A stretch of DNA of 64,000 nucleotides from Mucilaginibacter sp. (GCF_025362475.1 NZ_JANYGH010000058.1:62001-126000), one strand, 5' to 3'; positions 17,499 through 28,200 are shown, counted from the first letter of the stretch. Made by a program: numbers and translations. Notes: generated by a model not told the origin, from the letters alone.

Positions 17499-18536
17499 AT
17501 GGAAATAGGAATAGACAGTTTTGCTTCCGCAATGTATGGCACAAACGAAAGCAACAGGTTGAGCAGTGTTGACGCTATGGAGCAATTGCTGCAAAGGATA
17601 ACATTTGCGGACGAGGTTGGCTTGGATGTTTTTGGCATCGGCGAACATCATAAAAAAGAGTTTCTGGACTCGGCAACCGCCGTTATCCTCGCAGCAGCGG
17701 CAGCAAAAACCAGCAGGATAAAATTAACCAGCGCGGTGTCGGTTTTAAGCGCTGCTGATCCGGTAAGAGTATATCAAAGTTTTGCAACGCTGGATCTCAT
17801 TTCTAAAGGCAGGGCAGAGTTGGTTGTTGGCCGCGGTTCTTCTATCGAAGCCTATCCCCTCTTTGGTTTTGACCTTGATGATTATGACGCGCTTTTTAAA
17901 GAAAAGCTGGACCTGCTATTAAAGATCCGCGACAATGAGTTTGTGACCTGGACGGGTAAGTTTCGGCCGGCACTTGATAACCTGCCCGTTTATCCGCGGT
18001 CGCTACAACCGCAATTGCCCGTATGGCTTGGCGTTGGTGGCACACCTGCATCTTTTGCCAGGGCGGGAACCCTGGGTTTACCATTAATGGTGGCTATTAT
18101 CGGTGGCGAAACCCATCGTTTCCGCCCGCTGATAGATCTGTACAGGGAAGCCGGCGCGCGGGCCGGGTTTAAACCCGAGCAATTGAAAGTGGGTTTACAC
18201 TCGCCGGGCTATGTAGGAGCCAGCACGGATCAAGCAATTGCCGAATATTACCCAGGCTACGCGGAACTTTGGACCAAACTGGGCAGGCAACGTGGCTGGC
18301 CACCGGTAACGAGGCCGCAGTTTGACGGATTGATTAGCCCGAAAGGTGTTTTGGTTGTAGGTGGCCAGGAACAGGTTGCGGAAAAAATATTGCGGCACAG
18401 CGAAGCGCTGGGTGGGATTTCGAGGTTTACATTCCAGATGGATAATGCCGGGCTATCTCATGAAAAGTTAATGAGTGCCATTGAGTTGATAGGAACCAAG
18501 GTGATTCCCTTAGTTAAAAGTGGAATGAAGGAATGA
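17499..18536 (+). CDS. Luciferase-like (LLM class) flavin-dependent oxidoreductase
   Basis: A 345-residue bacterial luciferase-fold protein. It begins MEIGIDSFA, has the substrate and flavin pocket segment VFGIGEHHKKEFLDSA (EHH motif), TSRIKLTSAVSVLSAADPVRVYQ, and the phosphate-binding RAELVVGRGSSIEAYPLFG. The ending holds GGQEQVAEKIL and FTFQMDNAGL, normal for the family. Members use reduced FMN or F420 to oxidise small organic compounds; in Bacteroidota FMN is expected. It is a single-gene unit convergent with the GH89 locus. Confidence 0.9.
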   Translation: MEIGIDSFASAMYGTNESNRLSSVDAMEQLLQRITFADEVGLDVFGIGEHHKKEFLDSATAVILAAAAAKTSRIKLTSAVSVLSAADPVRVYQSFATLDLISKGRAELVVGRGSSIEAYPLFGFDLDDYDALFKEKLDLLLKIRDNEFVTWTGKFRPALDNLPVYPRSLQPQLPVWLGVGGTPASFARAGTLGLPLMVAIIGGETHRFRPLIDLYREAGARAGFKPEQLKVGLHSPGYVGASTDQAIAEYYPGYAELWTKLGRQRGWPPVTRPQFDGLISPKGVLVVGGQEQVAEKILRHSEALGGISRFTFQMDNAGLSHEKLMSAIELIGTKVIPLVKSGMKE

Positions 18537-18544
18537 TGTACCCA

Positions 18545-18587
18545 TTATATCGATCTAAATTTTCAAAAATAATTTAGATCGATATAA
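18545..18587. terminator. Inverted repeat between convergent genes
   Basis: A perfect 17-bp A/T-rich inverted repeat (arms 18545-18561 and 18571-18587, loop 9) sits 8 bases after the flavin oxidoreductase stop and overlaps the last codons of the DUF5009 gene on the other strand. It lacks a long T-run on either side, but its position between convergent genes suggests a shared terminator. Confidence 0.5.
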
Positions 18588-19730
18588 AAAGTATAGCAAA
18601 CCTATTTGCGTACAAGTGATGGCCGATGCCGACCATACCGCACGCCATTTTTCAGGAGCCATTTTCACCAGGCCGCCTAATAAATAGTTCGCTGTATGCT
18701 GAAAATCAACCATCCCCTCTGATGCCAGATAAATGAGTATGGAGTTTAGGCCAATAATTACAAACGGAAACGCCCATTTACGATACCCTGCAACATCAAT
18801 CACCAAATAAAATACCGAAAGAAGAATAAGGCTCCATCCCCCTACATATAAAACAAAGGAACTTGTCCAAAGCCGCTTGTTGATCGGGAAAACTGTTTGC
18901 CATAATAAACCCAAAGCTATACAGGCCAATCCCATAAAAAAAAGAGCCACTCCCTTTTTCCACATTGGCCAGTCAGGAGATTCTTGTTCTAAAAACTGCC
19001 CCGTGAATATCCCCATTAGCGCCGTTCCAATGGCGGGGATAGTTGATAAAATTCCTTCGGGATCATGAACTTTATCATGAAGCCTGCCGGGTAGTAGTAA
19101 ACGATCGATATATGACTCCAGGCTGCCATTCATCGTTAATACCCCTGCTCCATAACCAGGAACAGGAATGAGGGTCATAGCCGCCCAATAACCCAGTAAT
19201 AAAACACCGAACCAAATAATCTGCCCCCTCAAATTAAAATTCAAATAGATCAAGCCGGCAAAAAACCAGGCAAGACCTATCCTGCCCAGTACGCTTGCAA
19301 AGCGAATATTTTCATATCCGTTAAATTTTAAAAGACCATTGACCACCATACCCAAAAAAATCAGAATTATAGTGCGTCTAAACATGGATTTATAAATCCC
19401 CCATTTTACTTTGGAGGGTAAAAGCAGGATATCATTGACCCCATGTTGGTTGATTTTATTTTTCATAGAATAAGGCATAGAAATGCCCGCTATGAATAAA
19501 AACAGGGGAAAAATCATGTCATAAAAAGTTATGCCATTCCACACCGTATGGTGCAACTGGCCAGACATCCATATAAACAGCGGCCATCCGGTTGCTTTTG
19601 CCAGGGCATGAACAATTCCTTCGCCGCTCATGATCCAAAACATATCAAAACCCCGTAAGGCATCAAGCGACATTAAGCGGGCCGGCTTCAATTTATTAAC
19701 TATTTTACCAGGTTCAACGTTCCTGTTCAT
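18555..19730 (-). CDS. DUF5009 / HGSNAT-like membrane acetyltransferase
   Basis: A 391-residue protein with about ten membrane spans. The N-terminus RLMSLDALRGFDMFWIMSGE and the segment HHTVWNGITFYDMIFPLFLF match the heparan-alpha-glucosaminide N-acetyltransferase group; His61, three residues before WNG, falls where human HGSNAT has its active-site His in the motif HASWNG. HGSNAT moves acetyl groups from cytosolic acetyl-CoA across the membrane to terminal glucosamine. The gene lies 7 bases after the GH89 stop on the same strand, so the two are surely cotranscribed. A sugar acetyltransferase role is inferred; bacterial members are poorly characterised. Confidence 0.83.
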   Translation of the reverse strand: MNRNVEPGKIVNKLKPARLMSLDALRGFDMFWIMSGEGIVHALAKATGWPLFIWMSGQLHHTVWNGITFYDMIFPLFLFIAGISMPYSMKNKINQHGVNDILLLPSKVKWGIYKSMFRRTIILIFLGMVVNGLLKFNGYENIRFASVLGRIGLAWFFAGLIYLNFNLRGQIIWFGVLLLGYWAAMTLIPVPGYGAGVLTMNGSLESYIDRLLLPGRLHDKVHDPEGILSTIPAIGTALMGIFTGQFLEQESPDWPMWKKGVALFFMGLACIALGLLWQTVFPINKRLWTSSFVLYVGGWSLILLSVFYLVIDVAGYRKWAFPFVIIGLNSILIYLASEGMVDFQHTANYLLGGLVKMAPEKWRAVWSASAITCTQIGLLYFLYRSKLFLKI

Positions 19731-19737
19731 GATATTC

Positions 19738-21948
19738 TTATTTTAAATCTTCGGCCATTGCTTTCCGATACTTTTTATACAGCAATTCCGCCGTAACTAC
19801 GCTATTCCCAGCAGTCTGAACAGGATAGCTTTTACTTGTATTAACCCAGCTCCATTCCCATTCACTTATCGCTTTATCAAACGCTTTAAGATCAGGTTCT
19901 TTTTTAGTACTTATTGATTTATTAAGCACTTCAAAAAATTTCTGCCACCTCACTTTGTAAAAATCATTCAGTAAACCACTCCATTGCCGGCAGGAATACT
20001 CATGCAATGGGCTATTTTTATCCCCCCAAAGCGTGATCAGGTTGCGGGCGTTACGTTCATAAAGCTTTTTTTCTTCGGGGTTTGTACCCCAGCTTCTGGC
20101 ATCTGCTATCCATGGCCCTAACAAAAAATCTTTTCGGGTTGCTAATAGTTTATCCATATCAGTAATCAACTCCAAATAATCAGCAGCCGCTTTATTAAAT
20201 GCGCCGATGTCTTTATCCTGGTATGCTTTAAGCCATTTAACCTGCAAGGGCCTGGCGTAATTTGCCAATACCTGGCGTGTCAGGTCTACCAGATCGTAAT
20301 TAAAACCACTGCTATTTTGGCAAACCGGCGCGGCTGAAATCAATTTATCCCAGGCGGGAAGCAGATCTGCACGGCGGTAATTTAATTTTGTGCGGGTCCA
20401 AACTGCAGCAGAATCAAGCGTAGACCGACCGGTAATGATTGATTCCGCACCATCCCGAATATCCTTTCCATTAAACACCGTTCCTCTCAATACCTTCCAG
20501 GCCTCCAGCGCATCAGCGCTCTGCACACCATAACGATTATAAATATACCCGGGCAACCACTCGTCAAGATTAACGGGTACATCCTGCCAGGTATTTTGCA
20601 TCATTAACTCGTATAAAACCGGCGTTTGCTCAATTGCTTCCATTGTTAAACCTATCCCCACCATTTTACCGGATTGCGGATCATGCAAGGCTGTAGCAGG
20701 TTGTTTTGCTACGGCATCCATCCTGCCAAATAAGCTGATATTACCACCGTAATTATGAAGCATATTCCAGATCCATGGTTTGCCATAGAAAGCATTGGTA
20801 CGCTTCCATATCGGTTCAAAATCAGTATTCAAATCCAGGATGATCATGTGCTCATTGGGCACAGCACTCAGCAAAGCTTTTATCTGTTCATCATGCCAAA
20901 ACTCCTTGTCGCTAAAAAACAACCAGCCCTGCATAACCCAAACGGCCTTAGGATCGGCGCCTTTCATCCCATCATAAACCCTCGCGCTTAATTCTGACAA
21001 GAAAGCAGGATCACTGGAAGGCGGCTCGTTTTCGTTAAACGTATCTGCAGAGTAAAGGTGATCTGTTCCATATATCCTGGTTTGTTCTTCAATAAACCGC
21101 TTACCAATTTCTGCAAAAAGGGAATCTTTAGCATCCAGTATATAGGTGTCCTCAAATCCGTTTTTCCAGTTAGTTTTTTTAAGCTTTGCCTGCGGAAACC
21201 TTGTTTTAAATGAGGCAGGTACATGCCCTGTAAATGCGGGCAATACCGGTTTTATACCCAATTCTCTTTCTCTTTTCAATATCTTTAACTGCAGGTCTTT
21301 ATGGCTATTTATCCAACTTTGCGGTAACGGGCCTCCCCATTTATCTATATTGCCCATATAAAACCAGCCAAAGTAAGCCGGTCCGCTAAAAAAGTTCTGC
21401 ATATCGGCTCCGCTAAAGCCCAAGTCTGTGTAAACCTTGTTCCAAACATATTCCTGGCCGGTAATAGCAAGTGGCATGTTGATACCGTGCATTGCCATCC
21501 AGTCTATCTCTTTCTCCCATCTTTTCCAGTCCCACCAACTCATGCTGTAGCTGTAGGTGCAATAGTTTAAATAGTAGCGATAATCATAAGGGCTGTTTCT
21601 TCTTGTTTTATGATCAGGAATGGGGAGTTGTTGAGGTAAATTCAGATTGGTACCATTCCAGGTTACCTGGCAATGGCCGTATTCGTTTAAATAGTAATAT
21701 AATGCCGATGCTATGGCAACGCCATTATTACCCCGTAAAATTATTTTTCCTTTTGCTCCTTCAACCTCAAAAGCATCTTTTGAATTATTGTTATCCAATG
21801 CCTCAACCACAAACATTTTAGCATGTGCAGGAACCACTCTGCTGATGAGCGCATAAGATGAATTAACATTTAGCTGTGCTTTTGTTTTTGCTGAAATACA
21901 GCAAATAAAGGCAACAAGTAAATATTTAAGCTTGTATATTTTTTTCAT
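19738..21948 (-). CDS. Alpha-N-acetylglucosaminidase, GH89 (NAGLU-like)
   Basis: A 736-residue secreted enzyme with signal peptide (KYLLVAFICCISAKTKAQ). It shows the full NAGLU layout: an N-terminal domain with RGNNGVAIASALYYYLNEY, the barrel beginning at about 120 with NYCTYSYSMSWWDWKRWEKE and MALHG-like MAMHGINMPLA, the acid/base Glu306 in ADTFNENEPP, and the nucleophile region near MVGIGLTMEAIEQTP. The C-terminal helical domain is complete. GH89 enzymes remove terminal alpha-linked GlcNAc from heparan-type or mucin-type glycans in the periplasm. It belongs to the SusC-SusD-GH28-GH89-DUF5009 transcript. Confidence 0.95.
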   Translation of the reverse strand: MKKIYKLKYLLVAFICCISAKTKAQLNVNSSYALISRVVPAHAKMFVVEALDNNNSKDAFEVEGAKGKIILRGNNGVAIASALYYYLNEYGHCQVTWNGTNLNLPQQLPIPDHKTRRNSPYDYRYYLNYCTYSYSMSWWDWKRWEKEIDWMAMHGINMPLAITGQEYVWNKVYTDLGFSGADMQNFFSGPAYFGWFYMGNIDKWGGPLPQSWINSHKDLQLKILKRERELGIKPVLPAFTGHVPASFKTRFPQAKLKKTNWKNGFEDTYILDAKDSLFAEIGKRFIEEQTRIYGTDHLYSADTFNENEPPSSDPAFLSELSARVYDGMKGADPKAVWVMQGWLFFSDKEFWHDEQIKALLSAVPNEHMIILDLNTDFEPIWKRTNAFYGKPWIWNMLHNYGGNISLFGRMDAVAKQPATALHDPQSGKMVGIGLTMEAIEQTPVLYELMMQNTWQDVPVNLDEWLPGYIYNRYGVQSADALEAWKVLRGTVFNGKDIRDGAESIITGRSTLDSAAVWTRTKLNYRRADLLPAWDKLISAAPVCQNSSGFNYDLVDLTRQVLANYARPLQVKWLKAYQDKDIGAFNKAAADYLELITDMDKLLATRKDFLLGPWIADARSWGTNPEEKKLYERNARNLITLWGDKNSPLHEYSCRQWSGLLNDFYKVRWQKFFEVLNKSISTKKEPDLKAFDKAISEWEWSWVNTSKSYPVQTAGNSVVTAELLYKKYRKAMAEDLK

Positions 21949-22001
21949 GGTGGTAGGCGATTATTGGGGGCCAATGCATCATTATATAACCTTAAGCCAG
22001 G

Positions 22002-23528
22002 TTATTTTATAAGTGTATTTTTAGCCTCGGTCATAAACCGGTCGTTTAGTGAAGGGTGTTTTACGTTGTTTAAAATAATCACAGGAACCTCCTTTGAGTT
22101 GATCACATTTATTTTACTAAGATTTAGCTTATCTACATCATCAAAAATAAATGGGCTCCTGAAATCTTCGCCGACATGATTTATCCGCATATTTTTAAAT
22201 GTGATACCTTCGGCATGCCTTACATAAAAGGCAGAAGCAGGCAGTTCTCCAAACATCGAAAACTCAGGGTAATCGCCGCTTTTCTCCGGTACTTTGATCA
22301 GGGAATCTGCATTGAAATAAGCTATACTCTTTTTTGCAATGCCTTTATAGCTGATATCAATATTTTCAAGGGTTACATTGGTTACATTATAACCTGGCAA
22401 ACCCATAATAGAGGATGGAAATATATTGTGAGGAAACAACTCGGCCGGCCCTTCCATATGATATCCTGCATCCGGTTTTCCAGCAGGCACTTCAACTTTA
22501 ACATTTGCTATAAATACATTACTAATTTTACCCGGAGGGCTTTTCTTGTTGCGTTTACCCAGGCGGATGAATATGGCATTCCCCGTATTTTTTGCGGTTA
22601 CATTACGTATATCAATATCCTCAATTACAGCCCCATCTACAGATTCAATGGCGATGGCAGACCGGAAAGTATCATACACATAGATGCCACGAACGGTTAT
22701 TTTCTTAAAGCCGCCAAATGATGCTGTACCCATCTTAAGAGCGCTCGCGCTTGAGCGAATTTTACAGTTGGCTATATATATATTTTCGCAGGCCCCAAGA
22801 GGATCTGACGATTTAAGGCAAATCCCATCATCTGCAACATTGAAAAAACTATTGGTAAGCTTTACATTTTTACAATCAACAAGATCAATTCCATCGTTAT
22901 TTAAAAACGTGTTACTAACAACGCGGATGCTATCAACAACCATGTTGGTACAGCTTCTGTAATCCTGTATCCAGCACAATCCATTTTTAATAGTAATGTT
23001 CTTAATAGTTACCTTATTACATTTTTCGAAAAAGATTAACTTGGGCCGGTTATCTTCCTGAGGGCGCATCTGGTGCCAATCATTATAAGTTTGCCACTCG
23101 GAATCTTTTAAAGTGCCATTTTTTAGCATTTTATAGATATCCTTTAATAATTCATCACCATTGCCATCTATAATCCCTTTGCCGGTAATTGATACGTTTT
23201 GCTGTCCTTCGGCACAAATTAATGGAGAAGCCTTGCCAGGGCCGTATACTATTCGTTTTGCCGATGCCATCAATACTGCTCCCGGGGCTAAGCGCAGCTC
23301 GACATTTGATTTTAAATGAATAACTCCTGTAATAAAAGTACCTGCTGGTATCAATACTGTACCCCCGCCGGCCTTACCGGCCATATCAATCGCTTTTTGG
23401 ATATAAACCGCATTATCTGTTTTACCATCCGCTACAGCACCAACCTTCTTAATATTGATAATGCCGCTTTTTGCTTCTGCCGAATTAACCAGCAGTACCG
23501 AAAAAATAATAAATAATATTGATCTCAT
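22002..23528 (-). CDS. GH28-like right-handed beta-helix hydrolase
   Basis: A 508-residue secreted protein (signal peptide MRSILFIIFSVLLVNSAEA) with the pectin-lyase/GH28 start VGAVADGKTDNAVYIQKAID and GGGTVLIPAGTF. The acidic motifs NNDGID and VADDGICLKS, near residues 213 and 236, correspond to the NTD and DD active-site motifs of polygalacturonases. The usual GHG and RIK motifs are not present; the region reads SSASALKMGTASFGG instead. It may be a GH28 branch acting on a uronic-acid linkage other than homogalacturonan. It lies 53 bases upstream of GH89 and 83 bases after SusD, separated from SusD by a hairpin. Confidence 0.8.
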   Translation of the reverse strand: MRSILFIIFSVLLVNSAEAKSGIINIKKVGAVADGKTDNAVYIQKAIDMAGKAGGGTVLIPAGTFITGVIHLKSNVELRLAPGAVLMASAKRIVYGPGKASPLICAEGQQNVSITGKGIIDGNGDELLKDIYKMLKNGTLKDSEWQTYNDWHQMRPQEDNRPKLIFFEKCNKVTIKNITIKNGLCWIQDYRSCTNMVVDSIRVVSNTFLNNDGIDLVDCKNVKLTNSFFNVADDGICLKSSDPLGACENIYIANCKIRSSASALKMGTASFGGFKKITVRGIYVYDTFRSAIAIESVDGAVIEDIDIRNVTAKNTGNAIFIRLGKRNKKSPPGKISNVFIANVKVEVPAGKPDAGYHMEGPAELFPHNIFPSSIMGLPGYNVTNVTLENIDISYKGIAKKSIAYFNADSLIKVPEKSGDYPEFSMFGELPASAFYVRHAEGITFKNMRINHVGEDFRSPFIFDDVDKLNLSKINVINSKEVPVIILNNVKHPSLNDRFMTEAKNTLIK

Positions 23529-23565
23529 CTTTTGAATAGTGGAATTTTCAAAGCTAATAATAAGA

Positions 23566-23600
23566 TTAATCCCCCAATCTTTACAAGACTGGGGGATTAA
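23566..23600 (-). terminator. Intercistronic hairpin between susD and GH28 gene
   Basis: TTAATCCCCCA (23566-23576) pairs exactly with TGGGGGATTAA (23590-23600), loop 13. On the minus strand it is followed by T-rich sequence (CTTATTATTAGC). It lies 12 bases beyond the SusD stop and likely acts as a partial terminator or 3' stabiliser, giving more SusC/SusD than enzyme mRNA. Confidence 0.65.
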
Positions 23601-23611
23601 AATATTGGCTG

Positions 23612-25204
23612 TTAGTACCCAGGGTTTTGTGTCAGCTTGGGGTTTAACTGCATTTCGGGTCTTGGTATTGGAAAAATCCGCTTGGCGGGGTTAGCATCTG
23701 TTTTAATGCCCCAGGATTTTTCAAACTGTCCAAAGCGTATCATATCATTACGGCGCCACATTTCCATAGCCAGTTCCCTGCCGCGCTCATCTAAAATATC
23801 CTGTAAGGTTACAGCAGCCAATGGCGATGCTTTGGCACGCGCCCTTACCTGGTTGACCAATGATAACGGCGAATCGCCGTTGGTTGCAGTGGCTCCTCTT
23901 AAAATGGCTTCAGCTTTCTCCAGCAGCACATCGGCATACCTGAACATCGGCACATCATTGCCCTGATTACGATCTGTGTTTAAGCTGTCTGGATAAAATT
24001 TGTTGTTCCTGTAACCTTCTTCGTTGGCAAGCTCATCATTACCAATATCAAAAGTTGCGTTATTTTTCCAAACAATATCAGGCGTAAACTCCAGTTGGTG
24101 TACAACAGTTGCATTTGGGTTAGGGCCGCTATAACTTGCATCAAGGCCAATATTTGTAGTAGTAATATTTATTGGCGTACCATCATTATTGTATTGTTTA
24201 CCAACAAGGTATTGTTTTTTGCGAATGTCATTTGCATCGTTAAACAAAGCATAATACTCTTTGTAGGTATAAACCGGACCATCCGGAGTATAAGGCATTT
24301 TATACTTATTTTTCAAATTAGGGTTAATTGTCCAGCGGGCATAGTATTGTCCCTGCGCCTGAACGCCATCATAAGGTACGGCAAATATAAAATCCTTAAT
24401 CTGCGGACCGTTGTTAGGTTTAAACATGCCCAAATAATCGGCGTCTAAAGAATACTGGCCACCTTTTATAATATTATCGCACATGGTAACCGCGTCCTGA
24501 TATCTTGGCGTGCCAATGTAGTATTGTGCATTAAGATACATTTTTGCAAGGATTGCATACGCTAAACCTTTGGTTGGCCTGCCATACGTTGTAACTCCTG
24601 CAGTAGCACTCAGATCAGGAATTTGTGCAAGTAGTTCGCTTTCGATAAAAGCAAACACGGTTGCCCTTGGCTGGGTGCCCAGGTTGGTGGTATCACCAAA
24701 CTTTTTGCTGATAGGCACATTTCCGAAAAGGTCCATCAGGTAAAAATAAGACAATGCCCGCATGGTTTTAATTTCGGCAAGGGTTTGTTTTTTGGCATCG
24801 CTTGCAGGTGTAGCATCAAATAATGATAATACCTGGTTACATAAACTTATTGTTCCGTAACCCCACTGCCAGCAGGTTTCTGTCATACCGTTATCAGGTG
24901 TTACTGTATGCAGGTTCACGGTTGAATAGGTACCACCGTCAAGCCAGTTACCGCCACGCGCTACCAGCACATTTTCATCGGTACTTAAATTTTGTAATAA
25001 CCAGTACTGCCTGCCCGGCGCCCCCCGAAACGAGGTATAAATAGGCCCTGTAGCAGCTACGTACTGCGCAGGAGTAGTTGGAAAAATAGAGGGAGTAAGC
25101 GCCGATTTAGGAGTTATATCTAATTTTGTACAACCCGAAAGGTAAATTGCCGCCATAACCAAGGCAACAAGGCCCGGTTTTATATATCTTTTTAAATTGT
25201 TCAT
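23612..25204 (-). CDS. SusD/RagB family glycan-binding lipoprotein
   Basis: A 530-residue outer-membrane lipoprotein. The signal peptide ends in the lipobox LSGC (Cys25). The SusD pattern follows: TPAQYVAATGPIYTSF, AEIKTMRALSYFYLMDLFGNVP (the conserved RA..Y..L...G..P helix), and the C-terminal PMFRYADVLLEKAEAILRGA, then DERGRELAMEMWRRNDMIRFGQF, IFPIPRPEMQLNP. It binds the substrate on the cell surface over the SusC channel encoded 21 bases upstream. Substrate specificity cannot be read from sequence, but the linked GH89 points to an alpha-GlcNAc-containing glycan. Confidence 0.95.
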   Translation of the reverse strand: MNNLKRYIKPGLVALVMAAIYLSGCTKLDITPKSALTPSIFPTTPAQYVAATGPIYTSFRGAPGRQYWLLQNLSTDENVLVARGGNWLDGGTYSTVNLHTVTPDNGMTETCWQWGYGTISLCNQVLSLFDATPASDAKKQTLAEIKTMRALSYFYLMDLFGNVPISKKFGDTTNLGTQPRATVFAFIESELLAQIPDLSATAGVTTYGRPTKGLAYAILAKMYLNAQYYIGTPRYQDAVTMCDNIIKGGQYSLDADYLGMFKPNNGPQIKDFIFAVPYDGVQAQGQYYARWTINPNLKNKYKMPYTPDGPVYTYKEYYALFNDANDIRKKQYLVGKQYNNDGTPINITTTNIGLDASYSGPNPNATVVHQLEFTPDIVWKNNATFDIGNDELANEEGYRNNKFYPDSLNTDRNQGNDVPMFRYADVLLEKAEAILRGATATNGDSPLSLVNQVRARAKASPLAAVTLQDILDERGRELAMEMWRRNDMIRFGQFEKSWGIKTDANPAKRIFPIPRPEMQLNPKLTQNPGY

Positions 25205-25225
25205 CTCTTGTTAGGTTAATGGTTA

Positions 25226-28200
25226 TTATAAATCAACTTGGATACCGGCAAGGAAACTCCTTGTTTTTGGGTAAAAATTATTACTATCAACTCCAATAAA
25301 CTGGCCGCTGGCCTGGTTGTCGATGTTCAAATTCAATTCAGGATCAACCCCTTTGTATTTGGTAATAATAAATAAGTTGGTACCGGTAACATACAAGCGG
25401 ATGCCATGTACATAATTACCCGGAACATTTATTTTGTATGCAAGTGTGGCGTTACTTAACCTAATAAACGCGCCACTTTCCAAATAACGGGTTGAATACA
25501 AGTTGGCGTTAACATCGGTGCCCGGCTCACTTAACGTAAGGGTAGGCACGCCGTGTGCCGAAGCCTGAGTTGGCTGATTAAAGCTGGCCAATGATGCGTT
25601 CATGATTTTATTACCGCCCTGGCCTCTGAAAAAGAAATTTAGGCTAAAGTTTTTATAAGTAAAATCGTTACCTAAACCAAAGGTATAGGTTGGCTGCGCG
25701 TTACCTGCGTAAGTTTGATCGGCACTTGTAGGTGTTGTAGTTGGCTGACCATTGGCGCCTAAAAATGTTGATACGCCATTGGGGCGGCCAAGATATTTTA
25801 GGGTATAAAATTCGCCAAGCGGGTAACCGGCTTCAATGATGGATACGTTTATTCCGCTTTGACCCGGTCCCTCAGGGTCGCCTCTATATATTTTAGATAG
25901 ATTTGGGGCAAGGGCTGTAATCTTATTTTTGTTGAATGAAATATTACCGTAGCTGCTCCACGTAAAGTCTTTTGATTTAATAGGCGTACCGTTAAGTGCT
26001 ATCTCCACACCTTTATTGCTCATGCTACCTACGTTCATAACCTTGTAATTTACAAAGTTATTGATAAGCGGTACCGGAACACTGGTGATCATATCGGTTG
26101 TTTTTTTATTGTAGATATCAACCGAACCGCCCAAGCGTCCTTTTAATATAGAGAAATCAATACCGCCATTTAGTGTGCCGGTACTTTCCCACTTCAAATC
26201 CGGATTCGGGTTTTGGGTTACACCAATAGCACCTATATAAGCACCGTTGTAATAAAAACTGCCCGTGGTGCCATAAAGCGTTATAGGCGTATATGGCGAG
26301 AAGCCTAATGAGTTACCAGTTTTACCGTATCCTACCCTCAGTTTCAGATCATCAAAAAATGATTGCGATTTCATGAAACCTTCGTCGATCACGCGCCATG
26401 CAGCAGATACAGCAGGGAAATACCCCCAACGTTTGTTGGTACCAAAAGCGTTTGATCCATCGCGACGTACCGACGCCTGCAAAAGGTATTTACCTTCATA
26501 ACTGTAATTAAGACGCGAATAAAATGATATCAGGCGTAAGGTTTCCTCGTTAACACCACCATAATCAACACGGTAGTTGGAAGCCGGTGTACCCAGCGCC
26601 AGGTTGCTATAGCCGGTAGCATCAGAAATAAAATTTTGATTGGTTGACTGAAAACCGTTTCCTTTAGTTGTCTGGTCTATTGAATAACCAAACAACGCTT
26701 TAAAACTGTGCTTATCATTCCAGTTATGAGCATAGGTTAAATAATTTTCAAATAACTTTTTTGTATCCTGGTAAGTTGAGCGGATGGCTTTACCATTAAG
26801 GCTTGGAGCAAGCTCAGATGCCGAATTGTAATAAGTATTGCTATTGGTATTTGTTTCCTGGTAGGCTAAGTTGAAATTGTAAAGCAAACCGGCAGGTAAT
26901 ATCAGTTCGCCGCGTACATTACCTAACAACAGGTTAATTTTTTGTTTATAAGTATCATTGGTAATAAGGCCAACCGGGTTATAACCTAATTTCAAAGTAG
27001 GGTCATTATAAAATGTTCCGTCGGCGTTATAAATGGTACGCGTAGGTAAATACTGAACTATTGATTTAAATAATCCCGGACTTTGGCCATTTGCACTTGA
27101 CAACGGAATATCATTAACCAGCAGGTTGGAGTTCGTAACCGCATTGCTTAGGGAAAAATCCAATTTCAATTTATCATTCAGCGCTTTTTGGGTGATATTA
27201 AGCCTGCCTGTAACACGTTTTAAATCACTGGTTTTAACAATACCCTGGTTGTCCAGGTAATTTAAGCTTCCGTTATAGGTAGTTTTATCGGTACCGCCGC
27301 CAAAAGAAAGGTTGTGATTTTGCGAAAAACCGGTGTTGCGTTCAACCGCCTTTTGCCAGTCAGTATTTCCACCGTTATCATTTGCCGGTGTAAAACTTTG
27401 CCCGTTAGCTTTTACATAAGCCCTAAGCTGATCGGCGCTGGCCACATCAAACTGGTTAGATACTTTTTCAAAGGCTCCGTAACCATTGTAAGTCATCCTC
27501 ATCTGGCCCGCTTTAGCCTTTTTAGTAGTTACTATAATCACACCATTGGTAGCCCTGGTTCCGTAGATTGCAGCGGCAGAAGCATCTTTTAATACATCTA
27601 TTGAAGCAATATCCGAAGGAGCAATCAAATTAAAATCGGCTCCGGGTACGCCATCTATTACATAAAATGGTACAGAAGCTTCGCCTGTCCTTATTGATGA
27701 TGGCCCACGCAGCGTAACAGAGGCTTTACTATTTGGGTTACCATCGCTGGTAATATTTAAACCGGCCACTTTACCTTCCAGCAAATCGGCTGGGCTTGAT
27801 ACTACCCCGGCGTTAAATTGCTCGGCCTTAACGGTTGAAATGGCGCTGGTCAGCTCTTTTTTGGTGCTGCTGCCATAACCTATAACTACCACTTCATTCA
27901 GTCCTCTTTTTTCTTCGGTCAGTGTAATTGTTAATGACGTTTGGTCTTCAATCAACACCTCTTTTGTTTCAAATCCAATAAAGCGAAATTGTATAGTGTT
28001 TCCCTTTTCGGCCATTATAGCAAACGTACCGTCAGTTGCTGTAGTGGTAATAGTTGCAGAACCCTTTACCTGTACGGTAACACCGGGTATAGCAAGCCCA
28101 TCTTTATCCGTAACCTTTCCGGTAATACGGCGGGGAACCGCTTTACTGTTGTTATCAGCCGTCCCCTCCGGGCTCAGTTCCTTAATAATGATGGTATTAT

